Below are positions 7,131 through 16,014 of a DNA stretch of 64,000 nucleotides, in pieces (position 1 is the stretch's first letter; each line of letters opens with the position of its first letter). This DNA is from an uncultured Paraprevotella sp. (GTDB lineage: Bacteria > Bacteroidota > Bacteroidia > Bacteroidales > Bacteroidaceae), in the NCBI GenBank assembly GCA_900546665.1, contig URDY01000001.1, positions 62,001 through 126,000 on the forward strand. The letters run 5' to 3'. The translations under genes were made by a program, and so were the position numbers. The notes beneath the pieces are model-generated. The model did no database searches. It was given only the letters and a program-made list of their open reading frames with translations, and was not told the DNA's origin.

Positions 7131-8441
7131 ATGATAATGATCAGACGTGATTTCAAACAGACCTGGGAGCTGCTGCGGCAGAACAGGACGTTCAGCGCGC
7201 TCTATATCGCCGGAACGGCCTTGCCCGTGGCACTGACCATGATAGTGGTCATGTATTACCACATCCGTATCTCGCCGGTTTATCCGGAACTGCACCGCGA
7301 CAACCTTTACGAGCTGAAGACGGTAACCTGGTATCACGATACAGGCAGCATGAGTAGTGGCACCTGTTCCCTTCCGCTCATCCGCGACTGGTTCTATCCA
7401 CTCCAATCCGCCGAAGCCGTCACGGCCATCTATTACCGCAACTGGTCGCCTTCTTATATCCGGCTGCCCGATGGCGTATCCGAACTGGCCGTCAGATGCA
7501 AGTCGACGGACCCGGCTTTCTTCAGGGTATTCGACTTCCGGTTTGTCGACGGCGGCCCGTTCACGGAGGCCGACCTGAACAACCGCCGTTGCTGCGCCGT
7601 ACTGGCCGCATCCACCGCGCGACGGCTGTTCGGCACGGAACAGGCCGCAGGACGGCATTTCACGATGGATTACCGCGAATACACCGTGACAGGCGTAGTG
7701 CGCGACGCAAGCACGCTCACCCCGCTGTCGTTCGGACAGGTATACCAGCCTTACAGCTGCCTGCCCGATTATGAACAAATGATCCGTGAAACCGAACGTC
7801 CGACAGGGGCTTTTACAGCCTGCTTCCGCACGACAGGCAAGGAACAGGCCCGCCGCATGCTGGCCGATATCGGCAATCTGGTACACAGATACAACCTGTC
7901 GCATGCCGCTGAAGAGGACAGTCTGGATCTGATGGGTCCCCTGCCGGTATGGAAAAGCAACCTTATTCCGGGCAAAAAGGCCACGGCACTAAGGCCGTTC
8001 ATGCTGTTGGCCGGCGGCCTCATTGCGCTGTTCCTGCTTGTCCCGGCCTTGAACCTGAGCGGCATGATTGCCAACCGCATGGAGGGCCGCCAGGCGGAAA
8101 TGGGCATCTGCAAGGCCTTCGGGGCCGGACGGAACTACCTGCTGCGGCAAGTCATCCGCGAAAACCTGCTGCTGACACTGGCCGGAGGCGCGCTTGGTCT
8201 GGTGCTGTCATGGGGCATATTGGCATTGGGCAGCAAGTGGGTGTTCAGAATGCTCGACCCCTTTAAGTTCCTTCAGGTGGACGGCGTCGATATCTTGTTC
8301 ACGCCCTCCATGCTGTTCTCTCCCCGGGTCTTTGCATGCGCCTTTCTTTTCTGCGTGGTGCTGAACCTGGCTTCCGCCCTCATTCCGGCCTGGAAAGCGT
8401 TGCGTAAACCTATTGTCGAATCTCTCAATCAAAAAAAATAA
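7131..8441 (+). CDS. ABC transporter permease, FtsX/MacB type (pair 1, subunit A)
   Basis: A 436-residue permease with the MacB layout: TM1 near residues 24-42 (FSALYIAGTALPVALTMIVVMYY), a large periplasmic domain (about 45-280) and three C-terminal helices (about 290-430). The conserved EMGICKAFGAGRNYLLRQVIRENLLL coupling segment lies in the C-terminal half. It ends 5 bases before the next permease and is a clear paralogue of the gene at 10470. Such permeases usually form dimers that work with a separate LolD-like ATPase and use periplasmic motion rather than membrane transport. An in-frame ATG at 7137 is an alternative start. Confidence 0.9.
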   Translation: MIMIRRDFKQTWELLRQNRTFSALYIAGTALPVALTMIVVMYYHIRISPVYPELHRDNLYELKTVTWYHDTGSMSSGTCSLPLIRDWFYPLQSAEAVTAIYYRNWSPSYIRLPDGVSELAVRCKSTDPAFFRVFDFRFVDGGPFTEADLNNRRCCAVLAASTARRLFGTEQAAGRHFTMDYREYTVTGVVRDASTLTPLSFGQVYQPYSCLPDYEQMIRETERPTGAFTACFRTTGKEQARRMLADIGNLVHRYNLSHAAEEDSLDLMGPLPVWKSNLIPGKKATALRPFMLLAGGLIALFLLVPALNLSGMIANRMEGRQAEMGICKAFGAGRNYLLRQVIRENLLLTLAGGALGLVLSWGILALGSKWVFRMLDPFKFLQVDGVDILFTPSMLFSPRVFACAFLFCVVLNLASALIPAWKALRKPIVESLNQKK

Positions 8442-8445
8442 AACC

Positions 8446-9681
8446 ATGTGGCGAATGATTTTCAAGATGTTATCGGCACGCAAAGCCCGCTACGGCTGGC
8501 TGGTGGCCGAACTGACCATCGTGGCCCTGGCCACCTGGGCGCTGGCTGATCCCATCATCATACAAAGCGCAATAGAATGGCAGGACAAAGGCTTTGACGA
8601 ACACCGCCTTTACCGCATCGAACTGAAAAGCCATCCTGAAATTTCCCCTCACTTCGTACAGGAGGAAGAAGGACAATGGCGCGACGACCAGTGGCGGCTG
8701 TTGCGGATGGTACGCGACTATCCGGGTGTGGCTTCAGCCACCTTTCAGGGAGAAACAGGCCCCTTCTGTCCGGTCACAACCGTCTACAATGTCCATTGCG
8801 ACACTTTGAGTACTTCCGTCTATGGCATCGACTTCATGCCCCGAAGCGATTTCTTCACCACCTTCCGCTTTGCCGAAAACGGCAGGCCGAGCAATGAGGA
8901 TATAGACCGGATGACGTTTGAGGACGGCAGTTCGGTGCTGAGCGCGGAGACCTTCCCGGGACGTTCCGGCACTGGACTGACCGACACACTGTCCGGCATA
9001 AAGGTGGCGGCTACGACCGGCATGGTCAGGATCTGCCCGGGCGTACCGGCTGTGGCCGTCTGGTTTTTGCCCAAACAGGACCTGAAAGCACAGGCCATCG
9101 TATTCCGCCTGGATAACCACACGGACGAACAGGATTTTCTGCCGGCCTTCACCGATTGGGCCAAGAAACAACTCAAGGCCGGCAACCTGTATGTCAGGAA
9201 CGTACAACCTTATACGGCGTTTATTGACGACAGCTATACCTGGTTGGAACCCTTTGCACAGATACGTCTCGTGCTGGGCGCTTTCTTCCTGTTCTGCCTG
9301 TTCCTCGGCGTATCGGGCACGTTCTGGATGCAGACCGACAGCCGCCGCGAGGAAATCGGCATCATGAAAAGCTTCGGGGCCACATCCGCCCGCATCGTCC
9401 GCATCCTCATCACCGAAGGGATCATACTGGCCACCATAGCCGTCATGGCCGGCTGCTTCATCTATCTGCAATATGCCCTGAAAGAAGGACTGTACATATC
9501 TGATGCCAACCTGCGTGAGCTGCTTTCCGGCCGTTACTGGTTTGAGGATTTCGCGACGCATTTTGCCATCGTGTCGTTCATCACCTGGGCCATTGTCGTC
9601 ATCGTAGTCTGCATCGGCATCTATATCCCGGCAAGCCACATCAGCCGTATCACGCCGACAGACGCGCTGCGCGACGAATAA
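8446..9681 (+). CDS. ABC transporter permease, FtsX/MacB type (pair 1, subunit B)
   Basis: A 411-residue permease with TM1 near the N terminus (GWLVAELTIVALATWALAD), a periplasmic domain, and three C-terminal helices with the coupling segment EEIGIMKSFGATSARIVRILITEG. The frame is open from a TTG at 8413, but the ATG at 8446 (MWRMIFKMLSARK) matches the start of its paralogue at 11767 and avoids overlap with subunit A. It is paired with the preceding permease, probably as a heterodimer, and is served by the ATPase that follows. Confidence 0.9.
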   Translation: MWRMIFKMLSARKARYGWLVAELTIVALATWALADPIIIQSAIEWQDKGFDEHRLYRIELKSHPEISPHFVQEEEGQWRDDQWRLLRMVRDYPGVASATFQGETGPFCPVTTVYNVHCDTLSTSVYGIDFMPRSDFFTTFRFAENGRPSNEDIDRMTFEDGSSVLSAETFPGRSGTGLTDTLSGIKVAATTGMVRICPGVPAVAVWFLPKQDLKAQAIVFRLDNHTDEQDFLPAFTDWAKKQLKAGNLYVRNVQPYTAFIDDSYTWLEPFAQIRLVLGAFFLFCLFLGVSGTFWMQTDSRREEIGIMKSFGATSARIVRILITEGIILATIAVMAGCFIYLQYALKEGLYISDANLRELLSGRYWFEDFATHFAIVSFITWAIVVIVVCIGIYIPASHISRITPTDALRDE

Positions 9682-9736
9682 CCGGAACCGGCATGTTAAA
9701 AATGAAATATCAAACAATTTTTAAAACATCAAGAAT

Positions 9737-10414
9737 ATGAGCAACATGATTCAACTGACCGGTATCAACAAGATATACCGCACAAACGAAATTGAAACAC
9801 AAGCCTTGGAGAACGTCAACCTCACAGTAGAGAAAGGGGAATTCCTGAGCGTCATGGGACCGTCCGGCTGCGGCAAATCCACCCTTCTGAACATCATCGG
9901 CCTGCTGGACAATCCCACCAGCGGCTCACTGGAACTGGGCGGCACGCTCATCACCCCGCAGATGAAGGACCGCGAACAGGCGGCCTTCCGTAACCGTATG
10001 CTGGGATTCGTCTTCCAGTCGTTCCACCTCATCAACACGCTCAACGTGCTCGACAACGTGGAACTGCCGCTTATCTTCCGTAAGATGTCGGGCAGCGAAC
10101 GTACCCGCCGCGCCAAAGAGGTACTCGAACGCGTGGGACTGACGCACCGCATGCGCCACATGCCTTCGCAGCTGTCGGGTGGACAATGCCAGCGCGTGGC
10201 CATCGCCCGTGCCATCATCGGCAACCCGGAAATCATCCTGGCCGACGAGCCTACCGGTAACCTCGACTCCAAGATGGGTGCGGAGGTGATGGACATCCTC
10301 TGCCGATTGAACAAGGAAGACGGCCGCACCATCGTCATGGTGACGCACAACGAAGAACAGGCGCGGCTCTCTTCGCACACCATCCACTTCTTCGACGGCC
10401 GTCAGGTGGACTGA
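9737..10414 (+). CDS. ABC transporter ATP-binding protein (LolD/MacB type)
   Basis: A 225-residue ATPase with Walker A GPSGCGKST (41-49), Q-loop FVFQSFHL, signature LSGGQ (146-150), Walker B IILADEP (166-172) and switch His204 (VTHNEE). It energises FtsX/MacB-type permeases on the cytoplasmic side. It is the only ATPase gene in the operon and sits between two permease pairs, so it probably serves both. Confidence 0.95.
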   Translation: MSNMIQLTGINKIYRTNEIETQALENVNLTVEKGEFLSVMGPSGCGKSTLLNIIGLLDNPTSGSLELGGTLITPQMKDREQAAFRNRMLGFVFQSFHLINTLNVLDNVELPLIFRKMSGSERTRRAKEVLERVGLTHRMRHMPSQLSGGQCQRVAIARAIIGNPEIILADEPTGNLDSKMGAEVMDILCRLNKEDGRTIVMVTHNEEQARLSSHTIHFFDGRQVD

Positions 10415-10469
10415 GCCGGACAAGACTTTTACAACATCAGATTTTAACCTTTATTAAACATCAAAGAAA

Positions 10470-11759
10470 ATGATCAAACGATATATCAGACAGACCTGGG
10501 CTTTCCTGAAACAGAACAAACTGTTCGGCTCGCTCTACATCATCGGCACGGCCATACCCGTGGCGCTGACGATGATCGTCATCACGTTCCAGTATATCCG
10601 CGTAGGCTCGATCTATCCCGAAAACCACAGGGACGAACTCTGGGTTTCGGAACGGGGCTCATTTTTGGGGGCAGTAAATAATATATCCCAATATCTTGTA
10701 GAGAAATGGTTCTACCCACTCCGGAAATACGGCCCTGTGACGGCCATCGCCAACGGCAATTTTTTTGTGCAGCTGCCCGACGGGCAAAGCATGACCAATG
10801 CCAAGTGTCTGAGCACAGACACGGATTTCTTTAAGGTGTTTGACTTTAAGTTCCTGGCCGGAAAGCCTTTTACAGAATCCGATTTCCACAGCGGCAGATA
10901 TTGCGCCGTGATATCCGCCGCACTGGCCGGACAGCTGTTTGGCAGCGAAGCAGAAGCCATAGGAAAGACCATGAAAATGAATTTTACCGACTATGTGGTG
11001 ACAGGCGTGGTGCGGGATGCCAGTAGTCTGACACCAAGGACTCATGCGCAAGTCTACGTTCCATACACTTGTATGAATGGAGGGATTGCCCCCAATCGTT
11101 TTGAGGTTGTCGGTCCATACAAAATCTGTATCCGCGCGCCTAGGGATAAAGGACGACTGATACAGAAAGAGATAGAAGAAAAGATACGTCGGGGCAGAAT
11201 TGAGAACAAAGACGAAAATCTTATTGTGGAGATTCCACTCATCAGCTGGAAGTCTAATATCACCGCAGTAAGAAAAGTCGGTGAATGGAAAGATGATGAT
11301 ATGGTGGCCAAAGCGCTCAAGCTTTGGGGAGGATTGCTGATTGTTTTTCTTATCGTACCGGCACTCAACCTGAGCGGCATGATAGCCGGACGCATGGAAG
11401 ACCGTCTTCCGGAAATGGGTATCTGCAAGGCTTTCGGAGCTACCCGCCGGTACCTGCTTAAACAGGTACTGAACGAGAATCTGGTACTGACCCTTATGGG
11501 AGGCTGCATCGGCCTGCTGATTTCGTGGAGCATACTGGTTTTGGGACGTCATTGGATATTCGACTTTTTCTTGCCGGGCTTTTATACCTTCACGGAAAAT
11601 ACGGACGATGTCCTATTAAGAGCCGAGATGTTTTTCTCTCCATGGATTTTCCTGTCGGCCTTCATGGTCTGCGCAGTACTGAATATAACCTCAGCCCTGA
11701 TTCCGGCATGGCATGCGCTACGCGCTGAAATAGTCTATTCGTTGAACCAGAAAAAATAA
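10470..11759 (+). CDS. ABC transporter permease, FtsX/MacB type (pair 2, subunit A)
   Basis: A 429-residue paralogue of the permease at 7131. The N terminus (TWAFLKQNKLFGSLYIIGTAIPVALTMIV) and the coupling segment (EMGICKAFGATRRYLLKQVLNENLVL) are very similar, while the periplasmic domain diverges. It ends 7 bases before the next permease. The middle of the gene (about 11040-11330) looks less GC-rich than pair 1, which may reflect faster change of the periplasmic part or recombination. Confidence 0.9.
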   Translation: MIKRYIRQTWAFLKQNKLFGSLYIIGTAIPVALTMIVITFQYIRVGSIYPENHRDELWVSERGSFLGAVNNISQYLVEKWFYPLRKYGPVTAIANGNFFVQLPDGQSMTNAKCLSTDTDFFKVFDFKFLAGKPFTESDFHSGRYCAVISAALAGQLFGSEAEAIGKTMKMNFTDYVVTGVVRDASSLTPRTHAQVYVPYTCMNGGIAPNRFEVVGPYKICIRAPRDKGRLIQKEIEEKIRRGRIENKDENLIVEIPLISWKSNITAVRKVGEWKDDDMVAKALKLWGGLLIVFLIVPALNLSGMIAGRMEDRLPEMGICKAFGATRRYLLKQVLNENLVLTLMGGCIGLLISWSILVLGRHWIFDFFLPGFYTFTENTDDVLLRAEMFFSPWIFLSAFMVCAVLNITSALIPAWHALRAEIVYSLNQKK

Positions 11760-11766
11760 AAAGATT

Positions 11767-13017
11767 ATGATACGTTTGATTTTTAAGAACCTGTGGACCA
11801 GAAAAAAGCGTAATGGATGGCTGCTGGCTGAACTGGTGGCCGTCAGCATCATCCTGTGGCATTTTGCCGACCCGTTGGCGGTACAGACCTATATAGACAG
11901 ACTGCCTGACGGATATGAAAAAGACGGTCTGTATCGTATTTCATTCTCCGCTTACCCGTCATCATCCTCTCTTTATAATGAAGAAGCAGACCAAATAGAA
12001 AGCCAGCGTTCCAACATGTGGCGGCTGCTGGAACAGGTACGCCGTTATCCAGGCGTAGAGTCGGCCACTTTTCAGAGTGGAGGGAGCGGCCCCGGAGGAA
12101 CCGTCTGGTGGATAAGCGGTTACAACTTTAAGGATTCTACCATGACTTCTGCATTTGACGTACAATATGTGCCTCAGAGCGATTATTTCAAAACTTACGG
12201 TTTTAAATCTGCCGGAGGACCGTCGATAGCAGAAATAGATTCAATGGGCTTCCGGGACAATGAAAGGATTATGACCGAAGGCGCCCTTGACGACGGGCCG
12301 GTGTTAGGCCGGACATACACACGACCTTGGAGTACAAAGAAGAAAATCATTGCGACGGTGCAGCCCGTTAAGATACGTCCGGATCACGCTCCCCAACATG
12401 TCATGTTCCAACCGGTGCTTGCTGAAAATTCAGCCATTGTGTTCCGTCTTCGCAACGGCATTGATGAAGATGATTTTTTGTCGGATTTTCGTCCTTGGGC
12501 ACAAAAGACACTTAAAACCGGAAACTTTTTTGTTGTCGACGTGATTTCTTATAATGATTATATCAAACGTACCAAAATCTGGAGTGATTATGATTACCGT
12601 ATCAACATGATCCTGATGTCCTTTTTCCTCTTCTGCCTGTTCTTCGGCGTGTCGGGCGCATTCTGGATGCAGACCCGGAGCCGGTGCGAGGAGATCGGCA
12701 TCATGAAGAGCTTCGGAGCCACATCGGGCAAAGTAATCCGTCTGTTTCTGACCGAGGGGCTTATCTTAACCACTGTGGCCGTACTGGCCGGAAGCCTGAT
12801 TTATATGCAATATGCGCTCCACGAAGGGTTTTACATACCCGAAAGGTTCAACCAGGGCGACTTGGTGTATTACTGGTACGAAAGCTTCAAGGTCCACTTT
12901 GCCGTCATCATGGCCATAGTCTGGTTGTTGACCGCTTTTGTGGTGAGCATCGGCATCAGCATACCGGCCTGGGGCATCAGCCGTATGGCACCGACGGAGG
13001 CGTTGCACGAGGAATAA
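11767..13017 (+). CDS. ABC transporter permease, FtsX/MacB type (pair 2, subunit B)
   Basis: A 416-residue paralogue of the permease at 8446, sharing the start (MIRLIFKNLWTRKKRNGWLLAEL), the ALHEGFYIPE-like loop and the coupling segment EEIGIMKSFGATSGKVIRLFLTEG. It has the same topology: one N-terminal helix, a periplasmic domain and three C-terminal helices. It completes a second permease pair after the single ATPase. Confidence 0.9.
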   Translation: MIRLIFKNLWTRKKRNGWLLAELVAVSIILWHFADPLAVQTYIDRLPDGYEKDGLYRISFSAYPSSSSLYNEEADQIESQRSNMWRLLEQVRRYPGVESATFQSGGSGPGGTVWWISGYNFKDSTMTSAFDVQYVPQSDYFKTYGFKSAGGPSIAEIDSMGFRDNERIMTEGALDDGPVLGRTYTRPWSTKKKIIATVQPVKIRPDHAPQHVMFQPVLAENSAIVFRLRNGIDEDDFLSDFRPWAQKTLKTGNFFVVDVISYNDYIKRTKIWSDYDYRINMILMSFFLFCLFFGVSGAFWMQTRSRCEEIGIMKSFGATSGKVIRLFLTEGLILTTVAVLAGSLIYMQYALHEGFYIPERFNQGDLVYYWYESFKVHFAVIMAIVWLLTAFVVSIGISIPAWGISRMAPTEALHEE

Positions 13018-13062
13018 TGCAGGCGCCGCACATGTGACCGTAAACCTTTATGGTATGACAAG

Positions 13063-14592
13063 ATGGATTATCGTATGACAAAACTTACTCATTTCTCTGT
13101 TTCTACAGAATGCGTCCGCGCCCTACTGCTTGTGTACATGCTACTGCTTGCAGTCCGGCCGCTGGCCGCCCGGGAACAGGCGGCACGCTACCTCACACTG
13201 CACGAGGCCATCATCCTGGCCCGCAAGCAGAGCGTGGACGCTACTTCAGCATTGGGACAACTCAAATCGGCTTACTGGAGTTACCGCTCGTTCCGCGCCG
13301 ACCTGTTGCCTGAAATCAACCTTTCGGCCACCCTCCCGGGCTACCGGAAGAACTACAGTACCTACCAGCAGAGCGACGGCTCGCATACGTATGTACGCAA
13401 TGACTACATGAACATCAACAGCTCACTATCGGTCGACCAACGGATCTGGTTCACGGGAGGTACGCTCTCGCTGAGCACATCGCTTGATTTCCTGACACAG
13501 CTTGGCACAGGCAAGTCAGGACGCCAGTTCATGGCCGTTCCCGTAGTGCTTACGCTCAACCAGCCCATCTTCGGCGTGAACAGCGTGAAATGGAACCGGC
13601 GCATCGAACCCCTGCGCTACGAGGAAGCCAAAGCCAACTTCCTGACCGCTACCGAAACGGTGACCATGACCGTCATACAGAAATTCTTTAATCTGATACT
13701 GGCACACGAGAATGTGAACATTGCCCGCCAGAACCTGCAGAATGCCGAGAAACTGTGTGAAGTGGCCGAAAGCAAACGGCGGATGGGACGGATCAGCGAA
13801 AACGACCTGTTGCAGCTACGCCTCAACGTACTGAACGCACGTTCCACGCTGACTTCCAACGAAAGCAACCTGAAATCGCAGATGTTCTCCCTGCGTTCCT
13901 ATCTGGCGCTGGAAGGGACGGAAAAGCTTATCCCCGTACTGCCGGACAGCGTACCGCCGTTGCAGCTCCGGTATGAGGAGGTGCTCGAAAAGGCACAGGC
14001 TCACAATGCCTTTGCCCGCAATATCCGACGCCGCCAGCTGGAGGCCGATTACCAGGTGGCACAGGCCAAGGGCAACCGACGGCAAGTGTCACTCTATGCC
14101 CAGGTGGGCTTTACCGGCTCGGACCAGGTTTTCGACCAGACTTACCGGAATCTGAAAGACAACCAGGTGGTGGAAATCGGAATGAAGATCCCGTTGCTCG
14201 ACTGGGGAAAACGGCGCGGACAAGTCAAGGTGGCGGAAAGCAACCGCGAAATCGTACGCCAACAGTTGCGCAAGGAAACAACGGACTTCTATCAGGATCT
14301 TTTCGTGCTGACCGAACAGTTCAACAACCAGGTCAACCAGCTGCACATCGCCATAGAAGCCGACACCATCGCGCAAAAACGTTACCGCACCAACATGGAG
14401 ACTTTCCTGATCGGCAAAATCAGCACGCTCGACCTGAACGACGCACAGGGCAGCAAGGACGACGCCCGGCGCAAACGGATCAACGAACTGTTCTACTTCT
14501 GGTATTATTATTACCAGATACGCAGCATCACCCTGTGGGATTTTGCCTCCAACACGCACATTGATGCCGATTTTGACGAGATAGTCCGATAA
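13063..14592 (+). CDS. TolC-like outer-membrane efflux protein
   Basis: A 509-residue outer-membrane channel of the TolC/OEP family. A signal peptide (hydrophobic ALLLVYMLLLAV, cleavage after LAA) is followed by two OEP repeats: LTLHEAIILARKQSVDA opens the first, and long helices (LILAHENVNIARQNLQNAEKL) and VVEIGMKIPLLDWGKRRGQVKVAESN mark the second. It would form the trimeric exit duct for the adaptor and permeases encoded upstream. An alternative start is the ATG at 13075. Confidence 0.92.
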   Translation: MDYRMTKLTHFSVSTECVRALLLVYMLLLAVRPLAAREQAARYLTLHEAIILARKQSVDATSALGQLKSAYWSYRSFRADLLPEINLSATLPGYRKNYSTYQQSDGSHTYVRNDYMNINSSLSVDQRIWFTGGTLSLSTSLDFLTQLGTGKSGRQFMAVPVVLTLNQPIFGVNSVKWNRRIEPLRYEEAKANFLTATETVTMTVIQKFFNLILAHENVNIARQNLQNAEKLCEVAESKRRMGRISENDLLQLRLNVLNARSTLTSNESNLKSQMFSLRSYLALEGTEKLIPVLPDSVPPLQLRYEEVLEKAQAHNAFARNIRRRQLEADYQVAQAKGNRRQVSLYAQVGFTGSDQVFDQTYRNLKDNQVVEIGMKIPLLDWGKRRGQVKVAESNREIVRQQLRKETTDFYQDLFVLTEQFNNQVNQLHIAIEADTIAQKRYRTNMETFLIGKISTLDLNDAQGSKDDARRKRINELFYFWYYYYQIRSITLWDFASNTHIDADFDEIVR

Positions 14593-14599
14593 AATGCAT

Positions 14600-14607
14600 T
14601 AACTTTG
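14600..14607 (+). promoter_or_regulatory. Possible -7 box directly before the response regulator
   Basis: TAACTTTG matches TAnnTTTG, but transcription would start about at the ATG (14615), giving a leaderless mRNA. It may be a weak internal promoter that keeps basal regulator levels, or a chance match. Confidence 0.3.
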
Positions 14608-14614
14608 CTTCATT

Positions 14615-16000
14615 ATGATACTGATTATTGATGATGACCAAGCCATTCGCTCATCGCTCACCTTTCTGCTGAAACGGAGCGGGCTGGATGTCGCCACCGC
14701 GGCAGGCCCCTCCGAAGCCATGGGAGTGATCCGCGAAACCACACCCCGACTGATCCTGATGGATATGAATTTCGGCATCGCCACGGACGGCACGGACGGA
14801 CTCCGCCTGCTGGAACGGATGAAGGCGGCCCTACCCCATGTACCCGTCATCTTGATGACGGCCTGGGGCAGCATCGAACTGGCCGTAAAAGGCATGCAGG
14901 CCGGTGCCTTCGACTTTATTACCAAGCCCTGGAACAACCTGACCCTGATGCAGCGCATCCATATCGCCCTTGACCTTAACGGCGGAATGGCAGATGAAAA
15001 CCACACAGGCTATAAAAGCGACACGTTCGACCGCAGTCTGATCATAGGCCGGAGCAAAGCATTGAAAGAAGTGCTGGAAGTCATCCGGCGCGTAGCTGCC
15101 ACGAACGCTCCCGTCCTGATCACGGGCGAGAACGGCACAGGCAAGGAACTGATAGCCGAAACCATCCACCGCAACAGCCGACGGGCCGGCCAGGCATTTG
15201 TCAAAGTCAACTTGGGGGGCATTTCTCAAAGTCTGTTCGAAAGCGAGATGTTCGGCCACAGGAAAGGAGCGTTCACAGATGCCGTAAACGACCGCACGGG
15301 ACGTTTTGAACTGGCTGAGAAAGGCACCATCTTCCTGGATGAAATAGGCGATCTCGACCCGGCCTGCCAGGTCAAACTTCTGCGCGTACTGCAGGACCAG
15401 ACTTACGAAGTGCTCGGCGACAGTCGTCAGCGCAAAGCTGATGTGCGCGTAATCAGCGCAACCAACGCCGACCTGAAACAGATGATCAGCGACCATACGT
15501 TCCGAGAGGACCTGTTCTACCGCATCAATCTGATCACGGTACGGCTGCCGGCCCTTCGCGAACGCAAAGAAGACATTCCGCTACTGGCCGAACATTTCAT
15601 CCACAGACAGTGCAAACAGTACGGATTCGAACCGGTAACCCTCAAAACGGATGCCATCCACTTCCTGATGTCTCTGCCTTATCCCGGCAATATCCGTGAA
15701 CTCAAGAACCTTGTGGAGCGCACCGTGCTGGTCTGCGGCAAAACGGAACTGACTGCAGAAGACTTCCAGGCACAATATCATGCATCGCCTTCTTCCACCC
15801 AAGCCATATCCCATACGGCTGCCCTGCAGGGACTGACACTTGAAGAAATAGAACGACAGACCATCATACAAGCCCTCCACAAATACAACGGCAATCTCAC
15901 ACAGGTAGCCGCCACATTAGGTATCAGCCGCGGTTCACTTTATCGCCGGCTGGAAAAATTCCGGATCAACCCCGACAATCTTTCATCTGTCTCAGACTAA
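14615..16000 (+). CDS. NtrC-family sigma-54 response regulator
   Basis: A 461-residue protein with three domains. The receiver (1-120) has acidic D6-D8, phosphoacceptor D50, T82 and K104. The AAA+ domain (about 140-370) has Walker A GENGTGKE (171-178), the sigma-54 contact loop GAFTDA (218-223, a variant of GAFTGA) and Walker B TIFLDE (238-243). A Fis-type HTH is at the C terminus ([21 protein letters not shown]). Phosphorylated, it would bind upstream dyads and open sigma-54 promoters. The likely target is the promoter at 5709 that heads this operon. The partner kinase follows 14 bases later. Confidence 0.95.
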   Translation: MILIIDDDQAIRSSLTFLLKRSGLDVATAAGPSEAMGVIRETTPRLILMDMNFGIATDGTDGLRLLERMKAALPHVPVILMTAWGSIELAVKGMQAGAFDFITKPWNNLTLMQRIHIALDLNGGMADENHTGYKSDTFDRSLIIGRSKALKEVLEVIRRVAATNAPVLITGENGTGKELIAETIHRNSRRAGQAFVKVNLGGISQSLFESEMFGHRKGAFTDAVNDRTGRFELAEKGTIFLDEIGDLDPACQVKLLRVLQDQTYEVLGDSRQRKADVRVISATNADLKQMISDHTFREDLFYRINLITVRLPALRERKEDIPLLAEHFIHRQCKQYGFEPVTLKTDAIHFLMSLPYPGNIRELKNLVERTVLVCGKTELTAEDFQAQYHASPSSTQAISHTAALQGLTLEEIERQTIIQALHKYNGNLTQVAATLGISRGSLYRRLEKFRINPDNLSSVSD

Positions 16001-16014
16001 ACCCTACCCGGCTT

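Noticed and set aside
5897..7156. Long open frame on the minus strand over the adaptor gene
   Set aside because: It is the antisense shadow of the GC-rich adaptor gene and has low-complexity His/Leu/Val-rich content with no domain.
8734..9717. 327-residue minus-strand frame over the second permease gene
   Set aside because: The opposite strand encodes a clear FtsX-type permease in an operon; this frame has no recognisable motif.
14615..16000. GAFTDA instead of GAFTGA as a sign of a regulator that cannot contact sigma-54
   Set aside because: The GAFTDA form also occurs in active members of the family as far as I recall, and the nearby perfect sigma-54 promoter argues for function.
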